Source of the DNA: Intrasporangiaceae bacterium
Lineage (GTDB): Bacteria > Actinomycetota > Actinomycetes > Actinomycetales > Dermatophilaceae
Length of the DNA: 7,947 nt
Direction of reading: 5' to 3'
NCBI GenBank assembly: GCA_012518475.1
Contig: JAAYSB010000077.1
Location: 1 to 7,947, forward strand
Shown here: in pieces, positions 1 through 6,717 of the stretch
Numbering within the stretch: the first letter of the stretch is position 1
How the letters are laid out: each line of letters starts with the position of its first letter
Position numbers and translations under genes: made by a program
The notes under the pieces: generated by a model
Database searches by the model: none
Told to the model about the DNA's origin: nothing
What the model saw: the letters and a program-made list of their open reading frames with translations, nothing else

Positions 1-1
1 C

Positions 2-94
2 ATGCTCGCCGGCGTCCACCTGACCGCCCGGACCGGGGGCGCCATCGAGGAGGTCCAGGAGGTCCCCGACCCGGGGTTGGTCCGGCCCGCGTGA
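2..94 (+). CDS. C-terminal end of an unidentified protein (5' end outside window)
   Basis: An open frame enters from the left edge and ends at TGA 92-94, giving about 30 codons. Every codon I read in this frame after the first ATG ends in G or C, which marks it as real coding sequence in this GC-rich genome; the other two forward frames lack that bias or stop early. The visible tail is hydrophilic, with a Gly-rich stretch followed by acidic and valine-rich residues, and ends in Pro-Ala. It shows no motif that I recognise. The ATG at 2-4 is only the first in-frame ATG in the window and is unlikely to be the true start. The gene lies upstream of malQ on the same strand, 89 nt before the preferred malQ start. 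I do not assign a function. Confidence 0.6.
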   Translation: MLAGVHLTARTGGAIEEVQEVPDPGLVRPA

Positions 95-101
95 CGCGGA
101 T

Positions 102-131
102 GTGACCTTCGTCCCGCCCGGTCGCCATAAT
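102..131 (+). promoter_or_regulatory. Putative sigma-70-type promoter for malQ
   Basis: CATAAT at 126-131 matches the TATAAT -10 consensus at five of six positions and is an unusual AT-rich patch in this sequence. GTGACC at 102-107 matches the TTGACA -35 box at four of six positions, with an 18-nt spacer. Transcription would start near 138. The -10 box overlaps the most upstream possible malQ ATG (130-132), so that ATG would not be in the transcript. This is inference from consensus matching only; no operator was recognised. Confidence 0.45.
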
Positions 132-169
132 GAACTCTGCCCCTGTCCCGCAGCCTGCCCCGACCTCCT

Positions 170-173
170 GGAG
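170..173 (+). promoter_or_regulatory. Shine-Dalgarno sequence supporting malQ start at GTG 184
   Basis: GGAG at 170-173 lies 10 nt before GTG 184. No purine-rich Shine-Dalgarno-like sequence precedes the in-frame ATG at 130, where the upstream bases are pyrimidine-rich. The site therefore favours the downstream start. Confidence 0.45.
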
Positions 174-183
174 CGACCCCACC

Positions 184-2355
184 GTGGCCACGATCGAGAC
201 CACCACGCCCTCACCGGCCCTGATCGAGCTGGCGCACGCCTATGGTGTCGCCACCGAGTACAACGGATGGAAGGGCGCTCTCGTCCAGACCGGTCAGGAG
301 ACGCTGCGGGCCGTCCTGGCCGCACTCGGGGCCGACGTCGCCGACGAGGACGCGGTGCACCGCTCCCTGCGCGAGCACCATGAGCAGCCCTGGCGCCGTG
401 TCCTGCCACCCACGGTCGTCTGCCGCTACGGTGACGGGCCGTGGGTGCCGGTGCACGTGCCCCACGGGACGATGATGTGGTGCACGGTCGAGCTCGAGAA
501 CGGCGAGGTCTGGAACGCCTCGCAGGTGGAGCGCTGGGTGGAGCCTCGGGAGATCGACGGCCGACTCGTCGGTGAGGCGACGATCGAGGTCCCGAACAAC
601 GTCCCGCTCGGCTGGCACACCCTGACAGCGCACCTCGAGGACGGCAGCACGCATACCGCGACGCTCATCGTCACCCCGCGGAGCCTGCCGCTCCACCCGG
701 CAATCGAGCACGGTCGCGTCTGGGGACTGATGAGTCAGATCTATGCCGCTCGATCCGAAGGCTCGTGGGGCATCGGCGACCTCGGTGACCTCGCCGAGAC
801 GGCGTCCTGGGCGGGGGAGGAGCTCGGCGCCGACTTCGTCCTTGTCAATCCACTCCATGCCGCCCAGCCCGTTCCGCCGATCGAGGCCTCGCCCTACCTG
901 CCGGCGACTCGTCGGTTCGCCAGCCCGCTCTACATCCGTGTCGAGGACGTCGCCGAGATGGCACTCCTCAGCGATGCCGAGCGGGACCGGGTGCGTGAGC
1001 TCGCGGATCTGGCCCGTTCCTCCTCGACCCGGCTCATCGACCGCGACGCCGTCTGGGCTGCCAAGGGACAGGCTCTGGCCATGCTCTTCACCGCCTCGCG
1101 GTCCACGCGCCGACAGCGGCAGTTCGATCGGTATGTGCGCAGCGAGGGCGACGGCCTGGTCGACTTCGCGACGTGGTGCGCCCTGGTCGAGGAATACGGG
1201 ATGCCGTGGCAGCAGTGGCCGGAGGAGCTCCGGAGTCCTCGGTCCGAGGCGGTCGCCGCCTTCCGGGAGGAGCAGGCCGAGAACGTCGAGTTCCACATGT
1301 GGCTGCAGTGGCAGATCCGGCTCCAGCTCGAACAGGCTCAGCGCGAGGCGCTCGAGGCGGGAATGGAGATCGGGGTCATCCACGACCTGGCGGTCGGCGT
1401 CCACCCGGACGGCTCCGACTCCTGGGCGCTCGGAGACGCACTGGTCCACGCCGTCTCGGTCGGTGCACCTCCGGACCAGTTCAACCAGCAGGGGCAGGGC
1501 TGGGCGCAGCCGCCCTGGCACCCGGGCCGGCTCGCTGAGCTCGGCTATGCGCCGTACCGCGACATGCTCCGCACCGTCCTGCGCGACAGCGGTGGCATCC
1601 GGATCGACCACATCCTCGGCCTCTTCCGGCTGTGGTGGATCCCGCAGGGCATGTCGCCCAAGGACGGCACGTATGTCGGCTACGACTCGGCTGCTCTCAT
1701 CGGAATCCTCGCCCTCGAGGCGCACCGCGTCGGCGCCATCGTCATCGGCGAGGACCTCGGCGTCGTCGCTCCGACGCTGCGCGAGACGATGCTCGAGCGT
1801 GGCATCCACGGCACCTCGATCCTGTGGTTCGAGTGGAAGGACAGCCAGTTCCTGCCGCCGGAGGCCTATCGACAGCTCTGCATGGCGACGGTGACGACCC
1901 ACGACCTGCCGCCGAGCGCCGGCTATCTCACTCTCGAGCACGTCGCGGTGCGCGGTGAGCTCGGGCTGCTCGAGAACAGCATCGAGGAGGAGAAGGCTTC
2001 CGAGGCGCGGTCGATCAACACGGTCGTCGCAGCGGTGGCTGCGCGGGGGCTGTTGCCGGAGGGAACGACCGTCGACTCCGACTCATCCCAGGACCAGGTC
2101 GACGACGTGGTCGCGGCGCTGCACGCCTACCTGGTGCAGTCACCGGCGCGCATCCTCGGTGTCGCCGTCCCGGACCTCGTCGGAGACCGCCGGCCGGTCA
2201 ACCAGCCGGGCACCGACAAGGAGTACCCGAACTGGAAGGTGCCGGTGTCCGGCGCCGACGGGAACCCGGTCACCCTGGAGCAGATCGAGGCCAGCGCCTT
2301 CGCGCAGCGGCTTGCGTCCGTCATGCGTGGGGAGGACGGACGCGCCGAGGGCTGA
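184..2355 (+). CDS. malQ: 4-alpha-glucanotransferase (amylomaltase, GH77)
   Basis: This cytoplasmic enzyme moves alpha-1,4-glucan segments from one maltodextrin to another acceptor or to glucose, in maltose/maltodextrin and glycogen metabolism. From GTG 184 it has 723 residues, typical of the long bacterial MalQ type. Residues about 79-165 look like the N-terminal beta-sandwich domain, and the GH77 barrel runs from about 170 to near the end. The donor-site motif ASPY lies near 235-238. The catalytic triad is present: nucleophile D475 in IRIDH, acid/base E523 in GEDLG, and transition-state stabiliser D574 in TTHDLPP. The GAPPD motif and the C-terminal NQPGTDKEYPNW block are also present. An in-frame ATG at 130 would add 18 residues, but it lacks a Shine-Dalgarno sequence and overlaps the likely -10 box. 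The gene converges on the peptide-transport operon, with 44 nt between stop codons, and shows no functional tie to it. The enzyme assignment is very secure; the start is less so. Confidence 0.96.
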   Translation: MATIETTTPSPALIELAHAYGVATEYNGWKGALVQTGQETLRAVLAALGADVADEDAVHRSLREHHEQPWRRVLPPTVVCRYGDGPWVPVHVPHGTMMWCTVELENGEVWNASQVERWVEPREIDGRLVGEATIEVPNNVPLGWHTLTAHLEDGSTHTATLIVTPRSLPLHPAIEHGRVWGLMSQIYAARSEGSWGIGDLGDLAETASWAGEELGADFVLVNPLHAAQPVPPIEASPYLPATRRFASPLYIRVEDVAEMALLSDAERDRVRELADLARSSSTRLIDRDAVWAAKGQALAMLFTASRSTRRQRQFDRYVRSEGDGLVDFATWCALVEEYGMPWQQWPEELRSPRSEAVAAFREEQAENVEFHMWLQWQIRLQLEQAQREALEAGMEIGVIHDLAVGVHPDGSDSWALGDALVHAVSVGAPPDQFNQQGQGWAQPPWHPGRLAELGYAPYRDMLRTVLRDSGGIRIDHILGLFRLWWIPQGMSPKDGTYVGYDSAALIGILALEAHRVGAIVIGEDLGVVAPTLRETMLERGIHGTSILWFEWKDSQFLPPEAYRQLCMATVTTHDLPPSAGYLTLEHVAVRGELGLLENSIEEEKASEARSINTVVAAVAARGLLPEGTTVDSDSSQDQVDDVVAALHAYLVQSPARILGVAVPDLVGDRRPVNQPGTDKEYPNWKVPVSGADGNPVTLEQIEASAFAQRLASVMRGEDGRAEG

Positions 2356-2399
2356 GACGGCCGGTGAACAGGACGGCGAACGGCGGGCGCCGGCTACAG
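2356..2399. other. Gap between convergent malQ and dppF, no clear terminator
   Basis: This 44-nt gap separates the stops of two convergent genes. The only symmetry I see is GCCGG at 2360-2364 against CCGGC at 2390-2394, a 5-bp stem around a 25-nt loop with no T-tract on either side. That is too weak to call a terminator, so transcripts from both sides may run into the opposite gene. Confidence 0.4.
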
Positions 2400-3590
2400 C
2401 TAGAGCCCGCGGCCCGGATCGCCGCTCTGGGTCGCACGCCCTGGCGTCTCGGCGATGATCGTGCCGTGGTCACCGGCATCCGCCGCGAACGAGGTGGGGT
2501 CGACAGAGACGGCCTCGACCTCATGAGGCTGGAGCTGGCCGCTGTGGATCTGCTCGGCCCAGTGGCAGGCCACCTTGTGGTCGGCTGGGATGCCGCCGAT
2601 CTCGACGACGCGCAGCTGCGGTCGCTCGTCGTCGCACCGGGTCTTCTGCCGCCACGGGCAGCGCGTGTGGAAGCGGCACCCCGTCGGCGGGTTCGACGGG
2701 GAGGGCAGGTCGCCGGTGAGCAGGATCTGCTCTCGGGAGTCCTCGATCTCCGGGTCAGGGATGGGGACCGCCGAGAGGAGCGCCCTGGTGTAGGGGTGCA
2801 GAGGCTCGGCGTAGAGGTCCGGGGCGGCCGCCTCCTCGACGATGGAGCCGAGATACATGACCCCGATCCGGTCCGAGATGTGTCGCACGACGGCCAGATC
2901 GTGGGCGATGACGAGATAGGTGAGGCCGAACTCGTCCTGGAGGTCGCCGAGGAGGTTGATGACCTGGGCCTGCACCGAGACGTCGAGAGCGGAGACGGGC
3001 TCGTCGGCGACGATGAGCTTGGGGTCGACCGACAGGGCCCGGGCGATGCCGATGCGCTGGCGCTGGCCCCCGGAGAACTCGTGCGGGTACTTGTTGAGAG
3101 CGGTCGACGGCAGACCCACGGCGTGCAGCAGCTCACGCAGCCGTGGGCGCGCCTGCTTGGCGTCCTTGGCCAGGCCGTGGGCCTTCATACCCTCGACGAG
3201 CAGCGACTCGACAGACTGGCGGGGATCGAGTGAGGAGAGTGGGTCCTGGAAGACCATCTGGAGGTCCTGGCGCTTGCGCCGCAGCTCCTCGCCCTTCAGT
3301 GATGCAATGTCGACGCCGTCGAAGACCACTCGACCCTCGGTGGGGTGCTCGAGGTTCAGGATGGCCCGGCCGAGGGTGGACTTGCCACACCCGGACTCAC
3401 CGACGAGGCCATAGGTCTCGCCCTTGCGGATCTGCAGGTCCACCCCGTCCACTGCATAGACATAGCCGATGGTCTTGTCGAAGATCACGCCCTGCTTGAT
3501 GGGGAAGTGGACCTTGACTCCCTCGACCGTGAGGAGGACGTCGTGCTCGTCCCCGGCGCTGGTCGTCGGGTGGGGGCCTGTCGTCGTCAT
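2400..3590 (-). CDS. dppF: Dipeptide/oligopeptide ABC transporter ATP-binding protein, DppF/OppF type
   Basis: This is one of the two ATPases that power the peptide importer; it binds the permeases on the cytoplasmic side. It has 396 residues. Motifs in order are Walker A GESGCGKS (64-71), Q-loop Q115, signature SGGQRQ (173-178), Walker B ending D196-E197, D-loop ALD (201-203) and H-loop H230. Residues about 250-345 match the C-terminal oligo_HPY-type region, starting around LHPYTRALL and carrying Cys305, Cys311, Cys319 and Cys342. An acidic, probably flexible tail of about 50 residues follows. The insert FDKTIGYVYAVDGV before Walker A is typical of the F-type rather than the D-type subunit. 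ATG 3590-3588 overlaps the dppD stop in an ATGA, and GGAGG at 3602-3598 precedes it by 7 nt, so coupled translation is likely. It is the last gene of the operon in this window. The frame stays open far upstream of the ATG, but that stretch is dppD and dppC read out of frame. The peptide specificity cannot be read from the sequence. Confidence 0.95.
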   Translation of the reverse strand: MTTTGPHPTTSAGDEHDVLLTVEGVKVHFPIKQGVIFDKTIGYVYAVDGVDLQIRKGETYGLVGESGCGKSTLGRAILNLEHPTEGRVVFDGVDIASLKGEELRRKRQDLQMVFQDPLSSLDPRQSVESLLVEGMKAHGLAKDAKQARPRLRELLHAVGLPSTALNKYPHEFSGGQRQRIGIARALSVDPKLIVADEPVSALDVSVQAQVINLLGDLQDEFGLTYLVIAHDLAVVRHISDRIGVMYLGSIVEEAAAPDLYAEPLHPYTRALLSAVPIPDPEIEDSREQILLTGDLPSPSNPPTGCRFHTRCPWRQKTRCDDERPQLRVVEIGGIPADHKVACHWAEQIHSGQLQPHEVEAVSVDPTSFAADAGDHGTIIAETPGRATQSGDPGRGL

Positions 3591-4603
3591 CGGGGGTCCT
3601 CCACAGGGTTGTGGCACCGCAGCGCCCGGTCGCCGGTGGTCTCCAGCTCGGGGGTCGTCTGCGTGCAGACGGCGATGGGCTGGCTGCACCGCGGGGCGAA
3701 GGCGCAGGCGTGGTCCCAGGGCAGGTTGTCCGCCACCGAGCCGGGGATCGGCGTGAGCCGCTCTCCGGCTGCGTCGAGTCTGGGGATCGAGCCGAGCAGA
3801 CCGTTGGTGTAGGGATGACGCGGAGTCCGGAAGATCGGGTGCCGGGGTCCTCGCTCGACGATCTTCCCCCCGTAGAGGACGTTGACCTCGTCGCAGAGCC
3901 CGGCGACGACACCGAGGTCGTGGGTGATCATGATCAGGGCCGTACCGGTGTCCTCGACGAGCTCCTTGAGGAGGGCCAGGATCTGGGCCTGGATCGTCAC
4001 GTCGAGAGCCGTCGTCGGCTCGTCGGCGATGAGCAGCCGCGGGGCACACGCCAGGGCGATCGCGATGAGCGCCCGCTGCCGCATCCCGCCCGACATCTGG
4101 TGCGGATAGTCCTTGATCCTGCGGTCCGGGTCCGGGATGCCGACCCGCTTGAGCAGGTCGGCCGCCATCGGCATGGCCGCCTTGCGGTTCATGCCCCGGT
4201 GCCGCTCGAGGACCTCGGTCACCTGGATGCCGACGGGGACGACCGGGTTGAGCGAGGAGAGCGGGTCCTGGAACACCATGGCGATGTCCTTGCCGCGCCG
4301 ATCCCGCATCTGCCCGTCGGACAGGGACAGCAGGTCGGTGCCGTCGAAGTCGACAGTGCCGCTGATCCGGTTGCCGCGGCGGGGGAGCAGACCCATGATC
4401 GCCAGTGACGTCACCGACTTGCCACAGCCCGACTCTCCGACGAGACCTACGGTCTGTCCGGGGCGGACATCGAAGCTCACGCCGTCGACGGCGTGGAAGG
4501 GCTCCTCGCCGCGTCGCTGGAAGGTCACCTGCAGGTCGCGCACGGACAGCAGGGGTGCATCGCTTCGGGTGTCCGCACGTGCGGCGTAGGCAGTCGTCGT
4601 CAC
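3587..4603 (-). CDS. dppD: Dipeptide/oligopeptide ABC transporter ATP-binding protein, DppD/OppD type
   Basis: This is the second ATPase of the importer, expected to pair with DppF below the DppB-DppC channel. From GTG 4603 it has 338 residues. Motifs are Walker A GESGCGKS (56-63), Q-loop Q112 in FQDPLSSLNP, signature SGGMRQ (171-176), Walker B D194-E195, D-loop ALD (199-201) and H-loop H228. The C-terminal region starts near 258 with RTPRHPYTNGLL and contains Cys300, Cys306, Cys313 and Cys330, the spacing seen in D-type subunits reported to hold an iron-sulfur cluster. Upstream in-frame starts are GTG 4612 and ATG 4609, but these lie inside or only 2 nt after the GGAGG (4616-4612). GTG 4603 sits 8 nt after it and is preferred. 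The gene begins 5 nt after the dppC stop and overlaps the dppF ATG by 4 nt. The family is certain; the start could differ by two or three codons. Confidence 0.95.
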   Translation of the reverse strand: MTTTAYAARADTRSDAPLLSVRDLQVTFQRRGEEPFHAVDGVSFDVRPGQTVGLVGESGCGKSVTSLAIMGLLPRRGNRISGTVDFDGTDLLSLSDGQMRDRRGKDIAMVFQDPLSSLNPVVPVGIQVTEVLERHRGMNRKAAMPMAADLLKRVGIPDPDRRIKDYPHQMSGGMRQRALIAIALACAPRLLIADEPTTALDVTIQAQILALLKELVEDTGTALIMITHDLGVVAGLCDEVNVLYGGKIVERGPRHPIFRTPRHPYTNGLLGSIPRLDAAGERLTPIPGSVADNLPWDHACAFAPRCSQPIAVCTQTTPELETTGDRALRCHNPVEDPR

Positions 4604-4608
4604 GCCCA

Positions 4609-5667
4609 TCACCTCCGGGTCTTCGGGTCGAGGGCCTCTCGCAACGACTCACCCATGAGGGTGAAGCCGAGGGCGACGATGATGATGCAGATCGCCGGGT
4701 AGTAGGCCAGATGGGGGTTGTCGTAGATGAACCGCTGGGACTGCCCGAGCATGGCTCCCCACTCGGGTATGCGCTGGTCGGGGTTGCCCAGACCGATGAA
4801 GGACAGCGATGCGGCATCGATGATCGAGACAGCGAGTGCGAGAGTCGCCTGGACGATGACCGGCCCCATCGCGTTCGGCAGCATGTGCCGGGTGACGATG
4901 GCGCTGCGCCTGATCCCGAGGGCCTGGGCAGCGAGAACATGGTCGCTCGAGCGTTGCGCGAGCATGGACCCGCGCAGCAGTCTTGCGAAGATCGGCACCT
5001 GGACGACGGCGATGGCGATGATGAGCGTCCACTGGCTCGGGCGTGCGGCCAGTGCTCCGATGGAGAGGGCGAGGACGAGCGAGGGGATGGAGAGCATGAC
5101 GTCGACCGCCCGCATGACGAGCGAGTCGACCCAGCCGCCGAATGCTCCGGCGAGCGTCCCGAGCAGGAGTCCGCCGGCGAAGCCCCCGAGCGTGGCGAGG
5201 ACACCCACGATGAGCGTCTGGCGCGATCCGGCGATGAGCCGGGACATCAGGTCCCGTCCGAGGTGGTCGGCGCCGAGCGGGAAGCCGGGCTCGGGCCCGG
5301 GGATGGGGTTGGACTGCGGGCGGACCTTGTCGATCAGATATCCCTGCAGCGGGTCCTTGGGCGCAATCCACGGCGCGAAGATCGCGACGAGGATGAAGAC
5401 GACGGTGATGGTCAGGCCGAGGAGGAACACCGGGTTGCGACGCAGGCGGTGCCAGGCGCTCTGCCAGAGCGAGACGCCGGGCTTCTCCTCGATGGTCCCG
5501 GACTCGTGGACCGTCAGGTCCTCGGCCGGACCACCGGCTCCGACCGGGACGGGAGCGGGAGCGGTGCGGGGGGCGCTCATGGCGGCGAGCTCGTCGATGC
5601 GGGCCTTGCGTCGGTCGCCGTAGCGCGAGAAGAGGCTCTTCTTCGGGTTCTCGTCAGAGTTGCTCAC
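4609..5667 (-). CDS. dppC: Dipeptide/oligopeptide ABC transporter permease, DppC/OppC type
   Basis: This is one of the two inner permease subunits forming the peptide channel. It has 352 residues from GTG 5667, longer than the roughly 300 residues usual for DppC. Residues 1-66 form a charged then Pro/Ala-rich, probably disordered cytoplasmic tail. An OppC_N-type segment follows (about 67-106) with the first membrane helix at 80-98 and the IAPKDP motif. The segment LGADHLGRDLMSRL (131-144) is the family signature before the transport domain. Further helices lie near 152-175, 190-208, 214-231, 268-290 and 322-340. The EAA loop that contacts the ATPases is about 243-272, including AQALGIRRS and HMLPNA. 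The start is supported by GAGG at 5677-5674, 6 nt upstream. Internal ATG 5580 (Met30) would give a shorter protein but has no clear Shine-Dalgarno sequence. It lies 8 nt after dppB and 5 nt before dppD. Confidence 0.95.
   Translation of the reverse strand: MSNSDENPKKSLFSRYGDRRKARIDELAAMSAPRTAPAPVPVGAGGPAEDLTVHESGTIEEKPGVSLWQSAWHRLRRNPVFLLGLTITVVFILVAIFAPWIAPKDPLQGYLIDKVRPQSNPIPGPEPGFPLGADHLGRDLMSRLIAGSRQTLIVGVLATLGGFAGGLLLGTLAGAFGGWVDSLVMRAVDVMLSIPSLVLALSIGALAARPSQWTLIIAIAVVQVPIFARLLRGSMLAQRSSDHVLAAQALGIRRSAIVTRHMLPNAMGPVIVQATLALAVSIIDAASLSFIGLGNPDQRIPEWGAMLGQSQRFIYDNPHLAYYPAICIIIVALGFTLMGESLREALDPKTRR
4612..4616 (-). promoter_or_regulatory. Strong Shine-Dalgarno sequence for dppD, overlapping the dppC stop region
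   Basis: Read on the minus strand, GGAGGTGAT runs from 4616 to 4608, a full match to the anti-Shine-Dalgarno end of 16S rRNA. It ends 8 nt before GTG 4603 when measured from the last G of GGAGG. The dppC stop TGA (4611-4609) lies inside the match, so a ribosome ending dppC is placed directly on the dppD initiation site. Confidence 0.6.
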
Positions 5668-5670
5668 TGC

Positions 5671-5682
5671 TCACCTCACCTC
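5671..5682 (-). promoter_or_regulatory. Tandem Shine-Dalgarno motif for dppC containing the dppB stop
   Basis: The minus strand reads GAGGTGAGGTGAG from 5682, giving two overlapping GAGGTGA units (GAGG at 5682-5679 and 5677-5674). The dppB stop TGA (5678-5676) lies between and across them, and GTG 5667 follows the second unit by 6 nt. This arrangement suits reinitiation by ribosomes that have just finished dppB. Confidence 0.5.
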
Positions 5683-6683
5683 GTCCGGACTCTGGGGTCG
5701 ACCACTGCATACAGGATGTCGACGAGAAGGTTGACCAGGACGAAGACGACGGCCGCCATGAGCACGAGGATCTGGAGGACACCCCAGTCGCGGCCTCGGA
5801 AGCTCGTCACGAGCGCCTCCCCGATCCCCGGGAAGTTGAAGACGGACTCCGTGAGGATGGCGCCGGCAAGGAGCGAACCGACCTGGAGTCCGATGATCGT
5901 CAGCACCGGCAGCATGGCGTTGCGAAGGACGTGCCGGCCCCGGATGATCCTGGCCGTCAGGCCCTTGGCGCGCGCAGTGCGGACGTAGTCCTCGTCGAGG
6001 ACGTCGAGGACGCTGGCGCGGGTGATCCGGAAGATCACGGCGAAGGGGATCGTCGCGAGGGCGATGCTGGGGAGGATGAGGTGCTTCAGCGCACTGACGG
6101 AGCAGTCCCACTCGCGGGTGAGCAGCCCGTCGAGGATGAAGAACTTGGTGATTCGGGTGCACCCGAGATTGTCCTGGCGCCCCGAGACCGGAAGCCAGCC
6201 CAGCTCGATGGCGAACCAGTACTTGAGCAGGAAGGCCGTGAAGAACACGGGCACCGCGATGCCGATGAGAGAGCCGACGATCGAGAGGTTGTCGAGCCAG
6301 CTCCCGTGGCGGCGGGCGGCGAAGTAGCCGAGGGGGATCGCGACGAGGAGCGCGATGATGACGGCCGTGCTCGTCAGCTCGATCGTGGCGGGGAAGCGGG
6401 CCAGGAAGATGTCCATCGCGTCGGCGCCCGGCAGCACTGCCGTGGACGTTCCGAACTCACCCTGGAGGATGCGACCCATGTACCGGACGTACTGGATGTG
6501 CAGAGGCTGGTCGAGCCCGAGGACCTGCTCGAAGCGGGCTACCTGCTCAGGGGTGGCGCGCTCGCCGAGCATGGCGTTGACCGGGCCGCCGGGTAGGGAG
6601 CGCAGCCAGAAGAACAGCAGCATCGACAGGATGATCACCACGCCGAGCAGCTGCACGAGGCGGCGGACGATGTATCTGAGCAC
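5676..6683 (-). CDS. dppB: Dipeptide/oligopeptide ABC transporter permease, DppB/OppB type
   Basis: This is the partner permease to DppC. It has 335 residues, normal for the family. The N-terminus (LRYIVRRLVQLLGVV) leads into helix 1 at about 9-28, followed by LPGGP and a large outside domain containing LGLDQPLHIQYVRYM (55-69). Other helices lie at about 100-122, 132-158, 202-220, 258-278 and 302-328. The EAA loop spans about 232-260 (DYVRTARAKGL, then LRNAMLP), and the family motif SVFNFPGIGEAL lies at 280-291. The loop after helix 3 begins LGWLPVSGR and contains Cys175 and Cys194, which would face outside. The start is GTG 6683, with AAAGGA at 6696-6691 at 7 nt spacing. Its stop lies in the dppC ribosome-binding site. 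It follows the binding-protein gene after a 103-nt gap carrying a hairpin. Confidence 0.95.
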   Translation of the reverse strand: MLRYIVRRLVQLLGVVIILSMLLFFWLRSLPGGPVNAMLGERATPEQVARFEQVLGLDQPLHIQYVRYMGRILQGEFGTSTAVLPGADAMDIFLARFPATIELTSTAVIIALLVAIPLGYFAARRHGSWLDNLSIVGSLIGIAVPVFFTAFLLKYWFAIELGWLPVSGRQDNLGCTRITKFFILDGLLTREWDCSVSALKHLILPSIALATIPFAVIFRITRASVLDVLDEDYVRTARAKGLTARIIRGRHVLRNAMLPVLTIIGLQVGSLLAGAILTESVFNFPGIGEALVTSFRGRDWGVLQILVLMAAVVFVLVNLLVDILYAVVDPRVRTR

Positions 6684-6717
6684 TCAGGTGTCCTTTGTCG
6701 CGGAGGAGGCTACCAAG

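Noticed and set aside
211..1941. A 576-codon open frame on the minus strand, antisense to malQ
   Set aside because: It lies wholly within malQ, whose protein has clear GH77 motifs and catalytic residues. The antisense product is a low-complexity Arg/Asp/Leu-rich sequence with no recognisable domain. Long antisense frames are expected when third positions are nearly all G or C.
2360..2394. GCCGG/CCGGC inverted repeat between malQ and dppF as a bidirectional terminator
   Set aside because: The stem is 5 bp with a 25-nt loop and no T-tract on either side, a level of symmetry expected by chance in GC-rich DNA.
2364..3233. A 289-codon plus-strand frame opposite dppF, starting just after malQ
   Set aside because: It is antisense to the full set of ABC ATPase motifs in dppF. 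The translated sequence shows no domain and has the composition of a mirror frame.
2400..4603. Possible recent duplication between the two adjacent ATPase genes
   Set aside because: The shared protein motifs (for example GESGCGKS) are the conserved ABC core. The DNA between motifs is well diverged and the two proteins carry separate D-type and F-type features, so this is the ancient paralogy found in all Dpp/Opp operons.
2400..5204. One 934-codon minus-strand frame that could be read as a large fusion protein ending in DppF
   Set aside because: Only the part from ATG 3590 onward makes DppF. Upstream of that it reads dppD and dppC in the wrong frame and yields Arg/Ser/Pro-rich nonsense. The ATGA overlap and the Shine-Dalgarno sequence mark the true dppF start.
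4405..5988. A 527-codon plus-strand frame opposite dppD, dppC and dppB
   Set aside because: It crosses three genes with strong family motifs on the other strand. Its product is an acidic and Arg-rich repeat-like sequence typical of antisense GC-rich frames, with no promoter or Shine-Dalgarno support.
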